In this document: one piece after another, positions 1 through 9,343 of the stretch
How positions within the stretch are numbered: position 1 is the first letter of the stretch
Layout of the letters: the number at the start of each line of letters is the position of its first letter
Source of the DNA: Devosia sp.
Lineage (GTDB): Bacteria > Pseudomonadota > Alphaproteobacteria > Rhizobiales > Devosiaceae
Reading direction: 5' to 3'
Assembly: GCF_028290435.1 (NCBI RefSeq)
Contig: NZ_JAQGJV010000074.1
Location: forward strand, 248,001-312,000
Length of the DNA: 64,000 bases
Notes under the pieces: model-generated
Database searches by the model: none
Told to the model about the DNA's origin: nothing
The model's input: only the letters and a program-made list of their open reading frames with translations
Made by a program: the position numbers and the translations under genes

Positions 1-336
1 CAGCGGATTGGGACCGGGGACGGTAGCCAGACCAGTTTTCAGTTGAGCAAGACGTATGGGGCGAGTTTCGATCCGTATTTGCGGCCGATCACGCGGCCGG
101 TGGCGGGCTCGGTGCGGATGGCGGTGGCGGGCAGCGAACTGCTGAGCGGCTGGACGGTGGATGTGGCGACCGGGGTCGTCGGGTTTTCGGTGGCGCCGGC
201 CAATGGGGCGGCGGTGACGGCGGGGTTTTTGTTCGATGTGCCGGTGCGGTTCGATACGGATCGGCTGGATATTGAGCTGACCAGTTTTGACGCGGCGGAG
301 GCGCCCAGCATTCCGCTGGTGGAGATTTTACCATGA
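1..336 (+). CDS. DUF2460 family GTA/phage tail protein (GTA ORFG12-like), 5'-truncated by window edge
   Basis: Frame is open from base 1 (QRIGTGDGSQTSFQLSKTYGASFDPYLRPITRPVAGSVRMAVAG...), typical of DUF2460; followed by ORFG13/14/15-like genes with overlapping ends. Confidence 0.8.
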   Translation, partial: QRIGTGDGSQTSFQLSKTYGASFDPYLRPITRPVAGSVRMAVAGSELLSGWTVDVATGVVGFSVAPANGAAVTAGFLFDVPVRFDTDRLDIELTSFDAAEAPSIPLVEILP

Positions 337-1220
337 GGACGCTGGATGTTGGCTTCGCGGCGCATATCGTCGGCGGGGAGACGACGCTGGCCAATTGCTG
401 GCGGATTACGCGGAGCGATGGCGTGGTGCTGGGATTTACCGACCATGACGGGACGCTGACCTTTGACGGCACCGATTTCGGGCCGGCGCACGGCTTGGAC
501 GGGGCCGAGGCGCCGGCCAAGCTGGGCGGGCAGGTGGATACCAGCCAGGTGCTGGGCGTGCTGCATACCGACGCCATCAGCGAGGACGATATTTTGCTCG
601 GGCGCTATGACGGGGCGGAGGTCGAAAGCTGGCGGGTGAATTGGGCCGATGTGAGCCAGCGCCTGCTGCTGCGGCGCGATAGCATCGGCGAGATCGTGCG
701 CGAGGATGGCGTGTTTCGCGCGGAACTGCGTTCGAGCCAGCAGGGGCTCAATGCCCGGCATGGCCGGATTTATCAGGGGCTGTGCGACGCCGAGCTTGGG
801 GATGCGCGCTGTGGCGTCAATGCTGCGAGTGCTGCGTTTCGCGGGGCGGCGACGGTGGAGGCGGTCGAGGACGCGTACCGGTTGCGGGTGAGCGGGTTGG
901 CAGGGTTTGAGGCGGGGTGGTTCGCGTTCGGGTCGGCGCTGTGGGGCGCGGGCCGGCGCGAGGGGTTGCGCGACGGGGTCATCGGGCATGCCCGCAATGG
1001 CGCGGCCGATGTGCTGGCGTTTGGCGTCGCGGGTGAGTGGGTCGAGGTGGGCGATACGCTTGCGGTGACGGCAGGGTGCGATCGCCGGTTTAGCACCTGC
1101 AAGACCAGGTTCGGCAATGCGGTCAATTTTCGCGGCTTTCCGCATATTCCGGGTAGCGATTTCGTGTTGCGCCATCCGCGAGCCGGCGATGCGCTCGATG
1201 GGCGGGCGGTGGTGAAATGA
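333..1220 (+). CDS. DUF2163 / phage BR0599 family protein (GTA ORFG13-like)
   Basis: 295 aa ORF; 'VVLGFTDHDGTLTFDGTDFGPAHG' and 'C...GCDRRFSTCKTRFGNAVNFRGFPHIPG' are characteristic; 4-bp overlap with the previous gene. Confidence 0.85.
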   Translation: MRTLDVGFAAHIVGGETTLANCWRITRSDGVVLGFTDHDGTLTFDGTDFGPAHGLDGAEAPAKLGGQVDTSQVLGVLHTDAISEDDILLGRYDGAEVESWRVNWADVSQRLLLRRDSIGEIVREDGVFRAELRSSQQGLNARHGRIYQGLCDAELGDARCGVNAASAAFRGAATVEAVEDAYRLRVSGLAGFEAGWFAFGSALWGAGRREGLRDGVIGHARNGAADVLAFGVAGEWVEVGDTLAVTAGCDRRFSTCKTRFGNAVNFRGFPHIPGSDFVLRHPRAGDALDGRAVVK

Positions 1221-1642
1221 ACGCCGATCTGGTGGTCGCGGCGGCGCGGCTGTGGTTGGGCACGCCTTATCGGCATCAGGCGGCGACGCTGGGTGCCGGG
1301 TGCGATTGCCTCGGGCTGCTGCGCGGGGTGTGGCGCACGCTTTATGGCGATGAGCCGATGGTGGTGCCGCCCTATCGGGCCGATATCCGCGATCCGGCGC
1401 ATGCGGGCGCGCTGAGGGCGGAGGCGGAGCGGTTTCTGGTGCCGGTGAGCGGTGAGCTGGCGGTGGGGCAGGTGCTGCTGTTCCGGCTCAATGGCATGGC
1501 TGAGGCCAAGCATTGCGGGATTTTGGTCGGGTCGGACCGGTTCATTCATGCGCAAGAGCGGCTCGGCGTGGTCGAGGCGAGTTTGACCGAGGCCTGGGCG
1601 CGGCGGGTGAGCGGGCGGTTTGGGTTTCCCGCCGCCAGATAG
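1217..1642 (+). CDS. NlpC/P60 family peptidase (GTA ORFG14-like)
   Basis: 'WLGTPYRHQAATLGAGCDCLGLLRGVWR' catalytic Cys region and downstream His; overlaps ORFG13-like stop. Confidence 0.85.
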   Translation: MNADLVVAAARLWLGTPYRHQAATLGAGCDCLGLLRGVWRTLYGDEPMVVPPYRADIRDPAHAGALRAEAERFLVPVSGELAVGQVLLFRLNGMAEAKHCGILVGSDRFIHAQERLGVVEASLTEAWARRVSGRFGFPAAR

Positions 1643-1672
1643 CGCCCTTTCTTTTCAGAACAAGGACAATCC

Positions 1673-4600
1673 ATGGCAACGCTTGCGCTTTCGCTGGCTG
1701 GCAATTTCGTTGGTGGGCTGGTGGGCGGGCCGATTGGCGCGACCATTGGGCGGGCGCTGGGGGCGCTGGCGGGGAGTGCCATCGATGGCATGCTGTTTGG
1801 CGAGGACAAGCCGGCGACGACGGGCAGCGATGTGCGGCTGCAGGGCTCGTCGGAGGGCGGGGCGGTGCCGCGGCTTTATGGCTGGAGCCGGCTGAGCGGC
1901 AATATCATCTGGGCCCGCGAGCTGGAAATGCTGAGTGTCGAGAATGCCGGCGCCAAGGGCATGGGCCAGGAGGAGAGCGAGGACGAAGTCGGCGCCAGTT
2001 TCGCCGTGGCCTTTTGCGAGGGCGAGGTGCATCGGCTGGGGCGGATCTGGGCCGATGGTCAATTGCTGGAGACCAACGGGCTGACGCTGCGGTTTTATCG
2101 CGGCACCGAAGACCAATTGCCCGATGGGCTGATCGAAGCGACGCAGGGCGTGGCGCCGGCTTATCGGGGGCTGTGTTACCTCGTGGTCGAGCAATTGCCG
2201 CTGAGCAAGTTCGGCAACCGCATTCCGCAACTGAGTGTGGAATTGTGCCGGGTGGTGGGGGACTTGGAGCCGGCTATTCGCGCGGTGACGGTGATCCCGG
2301 GTGCGACCGAGTTCGGCTACGACCCAAAGCCGCGCGTGCGGCTGATGGGGCGGGGCGAGACAGCCGGCGAGAATACACATGTGGCCAAGGGCGTCAGCGA
2401 CTGGAGCTGGTCGATCGACGAGCTGGTGGCGCTGTGCCCGAACCTGGAGCGCGTGGCGCTGGTGGTGGCGTGGTTCGGCAATGATTTGCGGTGTGAACAT
2501 TGCACGATCGGGCCAAGGGTGGAGAGCGCCAGCCGGACAATCGAGGGCGTGAGCTGGAGCGTCGCCGGGGTGGGGCGTGGCGCGGTGCCGGTGGTCAGCG
2601 TCCATGGCGGTGGGCCGGCTTATGGTGGCACGCCGTCAGATGCGGCGGTGAAGGCAGCGATTGTGGATTTGCGCGCGCGCGGCATCGCGGTGACGCTCTA
2701 TCCGATGGTGCTGATGGATGTGCCCACCGGCAATAGCTTGCCGAACCCCTATTCGGGTACCAGCGGGCAAGCCGCCTATCCGTGGCGCGGGCGGATTACT
2801 TGTGATCCGGCGCCGGGGCGGGCGGGGTCCCCGGACAAAAGCGGCGCTGCAACGGTGCAGGTGGCAAGCTTCGTGGCGGCCGGCTATCGCACGATGATGC
2901 TGCATTATGCGCAATTGGCGCAGAGCACTGGCGGGGTCGACGCGATCCTGATCGGCTCGGAAATGGTCGGGCTGAGTACAGTGCGCGGCGCAGCGAACAG
3001 CTTTCCGTTCGTCGATGCGCTGGTGACGCTGGCAGCGGATGTGCGGGCCGTTGTGGGTGGCGGCACCAAGATCAGCTATGCGGCCGACTGGAGCGAATAT
3101 TCGGGTTATCAGCCCAGCGGGGAGAAGTTTTTTCATCTCGATCCGCTGTGGGCGTCGGCCAATATCGATGCGGTGGGCATCGACAATTACATGCCGCTGG
3201 CGGATTGGCGGGACGGGTCCGGCCATGCCGATGCAGCGCTGGCAGCGACGGGCTATGAGCTGGATTACCTGGCGGGAAATATCGCCGGGGGCGAGGGGTT
3301 CGACTGGTATTATGCCAGCGATGCCGACCGGCAGGCAGGGACGCGCAGCACCATCAGCGATGGGGCTTATGGCGAGCCGTTTGTCTATCGCGTGAAGGAT
3401 ATTCGGGGCTGGTGGAGCCACTATCATTATAACCGGCCGGCAGGAGTGCGCGCAGCCGTGCCGACCGCCTGGGTGCCGGGTGGGAAGCCGATCTGGCTAA
3501 CCGAGTTGGGCTGTGGCGCGGTCGACAAGGGGGCCAACCAACCCAATATTTTTGGCGACAACAAGAGCGCCGAAAGCGGGCGGCCGTATTTCTCCAGCGG
3601 CATGAGCGATCCGCTGATCCAGCGGCAGTTTTTGCGGGCGCATCAGCAGCATTGGCGCAATCCGGCGAACAATCCGGCGGGCATGATCGATGTCAGCCGG
3701 ATCTATCACTGGACCTGGGACGCGCGGCCATTTCCGGCGTTTCCGGCACAGACCGATGTGTGGGCGGACGGCCCCAACCATCGTACCGGCCACTGGCTGA
3801 CTGGGCGACTTGGCGCGATGAGCAGCGGCGAAATGGCGGCGGCCGTGGCGGCCGACCATGGCGTTTCGCTAGTGGGTGAGCCGGCACTGCCGCTGGTGCA
3901 TGGCTTTGTGCTGGATCAGACCACGACCGGGCGCGATGCGCTGGAACCGTTGATCGCGGCGAGCGCGTTGAGCCTGCGGGCGTCCGCTGGCGGGTTGACG
4001 TTGGGACAGCCGTGGCGGGCGGCGGCGGGCGTGGTGGATGCTGACAATCTGGTGCGTGAGGATGGCGCGGTGCTGTCGCGACGGCGGGCGGACCCGGCGG
4101 AGGCGGTGGGACGGCTGGCGCTGACCTTTGTCGATCGCGAACGCGATTATCAGGTTGGCACGGTGACGGCGCTGCGCGGTGCGGGGCCGGTGGCGAGCAA
4201 GGCGCTGCCGCTGGTGCTCGATCTGGGCGGGGCTCGGATCGCCGCGGAGCAGGGACTGTTAGCGGAAAGCGGGCAGCGCGAGAGCGTGGAATTCAGCTTG
4301 CCGCCGAGCGCTTTGGCGGCGGAGCCGGGTGATGTCATCGACCTGGGGATTGCCGAAGGGCCGTTCGAGGTGACGGAAATTCGCGACGGAGCAGTGCGGC
4401 GGGTGACGGCGCGAACGCTGGTTGCGCCGGTGCCGATCGCGGTGGCAATCGATGGGGCGCGGACGGGTGGGGCGAGTAGCTTCACACCGTCGCGTCCGGT
4501 CGTGGTGGCGGCACATCTGCCGCCGGTGCCGGAAGATGCGGGGCGGACGCGGCTGGCACTGGCGGCGCATGGGCAACCCTGGCCGGGTGTGGTCTCGGTT

Positions 4601-5401
4601 GCCGACGGCAATGGGGCGACCCTGGCGCGACTGGGTCGACGCGCGGTCATGGGTGAAACCGTGGGTGGAATGGTGGCCGGGCCGGCGGGCGTTTGGGACC
4701 GGGCCGGCACCCTGACAGTCAAACTCTATGCGGGGCATCTGGCAGCGCTGGATGAGTTGGCGGTACTTGCAGGCGGCAACCGGATTGCGGTGCAAACCAC
4801 TGGCGGCGATTGGGAAATGATCGGCTTTGCACTAGCCGAGCTAATCGCGCCGGCGACCTATCGATTGAGCCAGCTTTTGCGCGGACAGGCCGGGACGGTG
4901 CCAATTATTGGCACAGTGGCGAACGGCGCTGCCGTGTTCATGCTGGACTCGCGGGTTGGCGTGTTGCCGGTCACTGCGCAATGGCTGGGCACGGAAGCGA
5001 GCCTCGTGGCCTACGGGGGGAGCGATGACCTGGTGGGGACGGGGTTCGCTGCGGACTTCGGGCTGGCGCCGGTTTTGCCACTGGCACCGGTGCATCTGCG
5101 GGCCATGCGGGCCGGCAGCGATATTACGCTGAGCTGGACCCGTTGCAGCCGGGCCGATGGCGATGGTTGGGGGGCGGGCGACGCGCCACTCGAGCATATG
5201 CCGGAGCGCTATGCGGTCAGCATTTTCAATGGGGCGACGCTGTTGCGCAGCTTTGAACGCACGGACCCGGCAGGCACCTATGCGGCTGCCGATCAGGTCA
5301 GCGATTTCGGCGGGCCGGTCTCGGCTTTTCAATTCACGGTTCAGCAGATCAGCCCAGTCTTTGGGGCCGGTCACAGCGGCAGGGGACACTATAATGGCTA
5401 G
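1673..5401 (+). CDS. GTA TIM-barrel tail / host-specificity protein (GTA ORFG15-like)
   Basis: 1242 aa ORF; glycine-rich N-terminus, TIM-barrel-like 'YAADWSEYSGYQPSGEKFFHLDPLWASANIDAVGIDNYMPL', C-terminal tail-like segment. Confidence 0.85.
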   Translation: MATLALSLAGNFVGGLVGGPIGATIGRALGALAGSAIDGMLFGEDKPATTGSDVRLQGSSEGGAVPRLYGWSRLSGNIIWARELEMLSVENAGAKGMGQEESEDEVGASFAVAFCEGEVHRLGRIWADGQLLETNGLTLRFYRGTEDQLPDGLIEATQGVAPAYRGLCYLVVEQLPLSKFGNRIPQLSVELCRVVGDLEPAIRAVTVIPGATEFGYDPKPRVRLMGRGETAGENTHVAKGVSDWSWSIDELVALCPNLERVALVVAWFGNDLRCEHCTIGPRVESASRTIEGVSWSVAGVGRGAVPVVSVHGGGPAYGGTPSDAAVKAAIVDLRARGIAVTLYPMVLMDVPTGNSLPNPYSGTSGQAAYPWRGRITCDPAPGRAGSPDKSGAATVQVASFVAAGYRTMMLHYAQLAQSTGGVDAILIGSEMVGLSTVRGAANSFPFVDALVTLAADVRAVVGGGTKISYAADWSEYSGYQPSGEKFFHLDPLWASANIDAVGIDNYMPLADWRDGSGHADAALAATGYELDYLAGNIAGGEGFDWYYASDADRQAGTRSTISDGAYGEPFVYRVKDIRGWWSHYHYNRPAGVRAAVPTAWVPGGKPIWLTELGCGAVDKGANQPNIFGDNKSAESGRPYFSSGMSDPLIQRQFLRAHQQHWRNPANNPAGMIDVSRIYHWTWDARPFPAFPAQTDVWADGPNHRTGHWLTGRLGAMSSGEMAAAVAADHGVSLVGEPALPLVHGFVLDQTTTGRDALEPLIAASALSLRASAGGLTLGQPWRAAAGVVDADNLVREDGAVLSRRRADPAEAVGRLALTFVDRERDYQVGTVTALRGAGPVASKALPLVLDLGGARIAAEQGLLAESGQRESVEFSLPPSALAAEPGDVIDLGIAEGPFEVTEIRDGAVRRVTARTLVAPVPIAVAIDGARTGGASSFTPSRPVVVAAHLPPVPEDAGRTRLALAAHGQPWPGVVSVADGNGATLARLGRRAVMGETVGGMVAGPAGVWDRAGTLTVKLYAGHLAALDELAVLAGGNRIAVQTTGGDWEMIGFALAELIAPATYRLSQLLRGQAGTVPIIGTVANGAAVFMLDSRVGVLPVTAQWLGTEASLVAYGGSDDLVGTGFAADFGLAPVLPLAPVHLRAMRAGSDITLSWTRCSRADGDGWGAGDAPLEHMPERYAVSIFNGATLLRSFERTDPAGTYAAADQVSDFGGPVSAFQFTVQQISPVFGAGHSGRGHYNG

Positions 5402-6161
5402 GACGCGGTTCGATATCTGCCTTGATGAGGTGCTGCGGCATGAGGGCGGCTATGCCGACAATCCCTCGGACCCTGGCGGCGCCACCAATATGGGGATCAC
5501 CCGCAAGACGCTGGCGCGTTGGCGGGCGGTCACGCCGTGGTGGGGCTTGGCCAAGAGCGAGGTGCAGAGCCTGGGCCGAGCTGAAGCGGCCAAGATTTAC
5601 AAGGGCAGCTACTGGGATCGCATCAATGCGGGCAAGCTGCCGCCTGGGCTCGACCTGGCGCTGTTCGACTTCGCGGTCAATTCGGGGCCGGACCGGGCCA
5701 TCAAGACATTGCAGGGGCAGCTCAAGGTGGTGGCCGACGGGCAGATCGGGCCGCTGACGCTGGGGGCGATCAAGACCAAAATCGCCTTGCGCGGGGCGGC
5801 AGGCCCGATCGACGCGCTGTGCAACAAACGCCTCGATTTCCTCACGCGGCTGGCCACCTTCGCCGTCTTCGGCAAGGGCTGGACGGCGCGGGTTGTCGCC
5901 ATTCGCAAGGCTGCGCTCACCGCCGCGGGTACCCAGTCTTCGACCACTGTTCAATCACCAACCTGGAGTGACACCATGGCTATTTTGTCCGGCTACAAGA
6001 CCTATATCGTCGCCGCATTCATGCTGATCGCCGGCCTCGCCCAAATGCTGGGCATCGACCTGCCAACACTTGATGGCGCCTCGGCGGGGCACATGATCAT
6101 GGAGGCGCTGGCGGTGATCTTTTTGCGCAAGGGGCTCAAGGGCGATATCGGCAACGCTTGA
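5394..6161 (+). CDS. GH108-type N-acetylmuramidase (endolysin) with peptidoglycan-binding region and C-terminal holin-like membrane segment
   Basis: ATG at 5394; 'HEGGYADNPSDPGGATNMGITRKTLARW' (GH108), then 'ILSGYKTYIVAAFMLIAGLAQMLGIDLP...MEALAVIFLRKGLK' (holin-like). An in-frame ATG at 5976 is preceded by GGAG. Confidence 0.8.
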   Translation: MARTRFDICLDEVLRHEGGYADNPSDPGGATNMGITRKTLARWRAVTPWWGLAKSEVQSLGRAEAAKIYKGSYWDRINAGKLPPGLDLALFDFAVNSGPDRAIKTLQGQLKVVADGQIGPLTLGAIKTKIALRGAAGPIDALCNKRLDFLTRLATFAVFGKGWTARVVAIRKAALTAAGTQSSTTVQSPTWSDTMAILSGYKTYIVAAFMLIAGLAQMLGIDLPTLDGASAGHMIMEALAVIFLRKGLKGDIGNA

Positions 6162-6184
6162 CCGCTGCCGCGAGCGGCGTAGAT

Positions 6185-6225
6185 GTGGGTGACCCGATTG
6201 CTTATGATGGCAACGGGTCGCCCAC
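6185..6225. terminator. Long hairpin downstream of the lysis gene, no clear U-tract
   Basis: gtgggtgacccg-a-ttgc-ttatgatg-gcaa-cgggtcgcccac: 12-bp stem with one G-U plus a 4-bp inner stem. Confidence 0.5.
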
Positions 6226-6337
6226 AGCGGCGTCGGGAACCGGCGTGGCCGTTTTCCGAAAGAGGCGAAATTTTGAAGCTCATGAAGATTTTGTCGTATT
6301 CATGTCCCATTCAGCAACTTCATCCTAAGTTGCGAGC

Positions 6338-6625
6338 ATGAAAACCCTGACCCAGAAAATTCTTGCGTCGCTGGTGCTGTCTCTCGTCCTGGCAACGACG
6401 ACGATCGGCACCGTGCAGGCTGCGTGCCTGTCTCCGCTCGAGGCCCAGAAGGCTGCCGAGTCGGGCGAAATCAAGTCGTTCGACCAAGTATTGGCACAGG
6501 CGGGTATTGACGGCAGCGTCGAAATCCTCAGTCGTCAAGTCTGTGACGAAGGCGGTCGCCTCGTCTATATTGTGGGCATCTTCAAGGACGGGCAAGCACA
6601 GAACCTGGTTCTGGACGCTCAATAA
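6338..6625 (+). CDS. Small exported PepSY-like protein
   Basis: 95 aa, signal peptide (MKTLTQKILASLVLSLVLATTTIGTVQA), then 'LEAQKAAESGEIKSFDQVLAQAG...GSVEILSRQVCDEGGRLVYIVGIF', PepSY-like; immediately upstream of RR/HK. Confidence 0.6.
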   Translation: MKTLTQKILASLVLSLVLATTTIGTVQAACLSPLEAQKAAESGEIKSFDQVLAQAGIDGSVEILSRQVCDEGGRLVYIVGIFKDGQAQNLVLDAQ

Positions 6626-6652
6626 AGCTGGAATGGGTTACGGGGGCTAACG

Positions 6653-7312
6653 ATGCGCATTCTGGTAGTTGAAGACGACGCTAATCTGAACCGACAGCTC
6701 AAGGAAGCGCTGACCGAGGCCGGTTATGCGGTCGATGTTGCCTTCGATGGCGAGGAAGGCCATTTCCTGGGCGATACCGAACCCTATGATGCGATCGTGC
6801 TCGATATCGGGCTACCGCAGATGGACGGGCTTTCGGTGCTCGAGGAATGGCGCAGGGCGGGCAAGACCACGCCGGTGCTGCTGCTGACGGCACGCGACCG
6901 CTGGAGCGACAAGGTGCAGGGCATCGACGCCGGCGCCGACGATTATGTGGCAAAGCCATTCCACATGGAAGAAATCCTGGCGCGTATTCGCGCTCTGGTG
7001 CGGCGTGCCGCCGGGCTTGCCTCCAACGAGATCGTAGCGGGCGCGGTGCGGCTTGATGCCCGCTCGGGCAAAGTTACGGTGGATGGCCAATCGGTGAAGC
7101 TGACCAGCCATGAATTGCGGCTGCTCAGCTATCTGATGCACCACAAGGGCAAGGTCATCTCGCGCACCGAACTGACCGAGCATCTCTACGATCAGGATTT
7201 CGACCGCGACAGCAACACGATCGAAGTGTTCGTCGGGCGTCTCCGCAAGAAGCTGCCGGAGGATTGCATCCAGACGGTGCGCGGGCTCGGATATCAGATC
7301 GCCGAGGATTAA
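6653..7312 (+). CDS. OmpR/PhoP-family response regulator
   Basis: Receiver 'MRILVVEDDANLNRQL...DAIVLDIGLPQMDG...LTARD...GADDYVAKPFH' and winged-helix C-terminus. Confidence 0.93.
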   Translation: MRILVVEDDANLNRQLKEALTEAGYAVDVAFDGEEGHFLGDTEPYDAIVLDIGLPQMDGLSVLEEWRRAGKTTPVLLLTARDRWSDKVQGIDAGADDYVAKPFHMEEILARIRALVRRAAGLASNEIVAGAVRLDARSGKVTVDGQSVKLTSHELRLLSYLMHHKGKVISRTELTEHLYDQDFDRDSNTIEVFVGRLRKKLPEDCIQTVRGLGYQIAED

Positions 7313-7336
7313 TCGTGAGGCCGGGCGGGCTGACTG

Positions 7337-8704
7337 ATGCGTAAGGGTTCGATCGCGGCGTCGCTGTTCTGGCTCTCGGCGGGCTGGCTGATCGTGGCGC
7401 TGGTGGCGACGGGCTTTCTGCTCACCGATCTCTATTCCCGTGCGCTCGATACCAGCCTGTCCGAGACGCTGGAATTTCACGTCGAGAGCCTGGCTGGCGA
7501 CCTGCTGGAAAGCGGCGATCCGCTGAGCCAGGCGATTGCGCTGACCGATCCGCGCTTCGACCGGCCGCGGTCGGGCTGGTACTGGACCATTCGCGATGCG
7601 GATGGACAGCTCTACAATCTGTCCACCTCCGTGGTCGGTATTGTGCTGCCGGCAATCGAGGGGCTTGCTGATGCCTCCGGCATGCGCACCGGCGTGGTGG
7701 ATGATGCCTTTGGCACCCGCATCCGCGTGGTCGAGCGGGCGGTGACGATCGGCGCCAAAACCTACGAAATCGTGGTGACGGGCAGCCTGAGCGAAGTGCT
7801 CAAGCTGGTCGACGATTTCCGCGGGCAGACCTTTATCGTGCTGGGCGCCGTGGGGGCGATGCTGGCGATCATGAGCGTGATCGTAGCGCGCATCGCCATG
7901 CGGCCGATTTCGCGGCTGAGCAAGGCCATCGAGCGGGTGCGCGAGGGCGACGCGGTGGCGGTGGACGGCAACTATCCCAACGAAATTGCCCCGCTGGCCG
8001 AAGAGGTCAACGAATTGCTGCGGTCCAACGCGCAGATCATCGAGCGGGCCAAAAGCCAGGTCGGAAATCTGGCGCATGGGCTCAAAACGCCGATCGCGGT
8101 GCTGCGCAACGAAGCTGCCGCCAAAAAGGGTGCGCTGGCAGACGTGGTTTCCGCCGAAACCGAGAAGATGAGCACCATGGTCTCGACCTATCTGGAGCGG
8201 GCCCGGCTGGCGGCGCGCACCTCGGTGGTCGGCAAGAAGGCCGACAGCACTATGATCATGTTGCGGCTGACGCGGGTGATGCGCAAGATTCATCCCGATG
8301 TGACGGTGGCATTCCAACGCCCCGACGCGTCGCTGCCCTGGTTCCGGGGGGACGAGGCCGATCTGGAGGAAATGGCAGGCAATCTGCTCGACAATGCCTG
8401 CAAATGGTCCAAGGGGCAGGTGGGGGTGCGCCTGTCGGCTGAACGCGGCGATACCGGGGTGATGTTGCTGATCCGAATCGATGACAACGGGCCGGGGCTT
8501 TCCGAGGAAGACGCGCAGAAAGTGTTGCGCCGCGGTGTCAGGCTGGACGAGAAAACGCCGGGGAGCGGACTGGGGCTCGATATCGTCAAGGAACTGGTAG
8601 ATGTGTATGGCGGCAGCCTGCAACTCACGCGCTCGGCGCTTGGTGGCCTGCTGGTGGAACTGCGTCTGCCCACTTCCAGGCTCACCGGGATGACCAAGAG
8701 CTGA
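7337..8704 (+). CDS. Sensor histidine kinase (PhoQ/FeuQ-like)
   Basis: N-terminal TM, HisKA 'VGNLAHGLKTPIAVLRNEA', HATPase 'NLLDNACKWSKG...DDNGPGL...GSGLGLDIVKEL'. Confidence 0.92.
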   Translation: MRKGSIAASLFWLSAGWLIVALVATGFLLTDLYSRALDTSLSETLEFHVESLAGDLLESGDPLSQAIALTDPRFDRPRSGWYWTIRDADGQLYNLSTSVVGIVLPAIEGLADASGMRTGVVDDAFGTRIRVVERAVTIGAKTYEIVVTGSLSEVLKLVDDFRGQTFIVLGAVGAMLAIMSVIVARIAMRPISRLSKAIERVREGDAVAVDGNYPNEIAPLAEEVNELLRSNAQIIERAKSQVGNLAHGLKTPIAVLRNEAAAKKGALADVVSAETEKMSTMVSTYLERARLAARTSVVGKKADSTMIMLRLTRVMRKIHPDVTVAFQRPDASLPWFRGDEADLEEMAGNLLDNACKWSKGQVGVRLSAERGDTGVMLLIRIDDNGPGLSEEDAQKVLRRGVRLDEKTPGSGLGLDIVKELVDVYGGSLQLTRSALGGLLVELRLPTSRLTGMTKS

Positions 8705-8776
8705 TACACTGGAACCAACGACGCACTTTCGCCTTATTGCGAAAACATCAAGCCTAGACGCTTCAGAGACCCAGAT

Positions 8777-9253
8777 ATGACCCTTGCCCTCCGCTTCGCT
8801 ACCCCATTGCTCGCCTTGACCCTGGCTGCTTGTGCCAGCACCGGTCCGACCCAGGTAGCGCAGGCGCCGGTGGCGGTTGCTGCGCCGACATTCATTGCCC
8901 CCGTGGGCCCAAGCCCGGCGCAGACCACCCAGGTGGCGCTGGCGGCGACCAGCATCGCCAATGGCTTCGTCGATCCCGCGGCGCTGGCGCTGATGACGGC
9001 CAAGGATTCGGCGGAAGCCAATAGCGCGCAGTTCTATGCGCTGCAGTTCGGCCGCCCCGGCGCGCCGCGTCAGTGGTCGGGCGACAAGGGTTCGACCGGC
9101 ACTGTGGGCGTTGGTCCCTATGTGCGCGTCAACAATCTCGACTGCCGCGACTTCACCCACACGGTCAAGATCGGCGGCACGGACTATATCAAAAAGGGCA
9201 CCGCCTGCCGCGAGAACGGCAACAACTGGACGGTGGTGCAGAGCGCTGCCTGA
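8777..9253 (+). CDS. Surface-antigen-like lipoprotein
   Basis: Lipobox 'LALTLAACAS'; C-terminal 'CRDFTHTVKIGGTDYIKKGTACRENGNNWTVV' as in rickettsial-type surface antigen proteins. Confidence 0.7.
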   Translation: MTLALRFATPLLALTLAACASTGPTQVAQAPVAVAAPTFIAPVGPSPAQTTQVALAATSIANGFVDPAALALMTAKDSAEANSAQFYALQFGRPGAPRQWSGDKGSTGTVGVGPYVRVNNLDCRDFTHTVKIGGTDYIKKGTACRENGNNWTVVQSAA

Positions 9254-9343
9254 TCGGTAACAATCGAGGGCCCAAAGCTCAAACATTGTTTACTTCGGCG
9301 GGGTAGGGTCAGAGACCTCTAGTTCCTAACCCCGTCTATTTCC

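Noticed and set aside
1-6161. Complete prophage
   Set aside because: Only tail/lysis genes are visible and no integrase, att site or replication gene is in the window; the g12-g15 order fits a GTA better.
6812-9286. 824-aa minus-strand ORF opposite the response regulator / kinase / lipoprotein genes
   Set aside because: Shadow ORF caused by high GC and codon bias; the plus-strand genes have clear domains while this translation has no recognisable fold.
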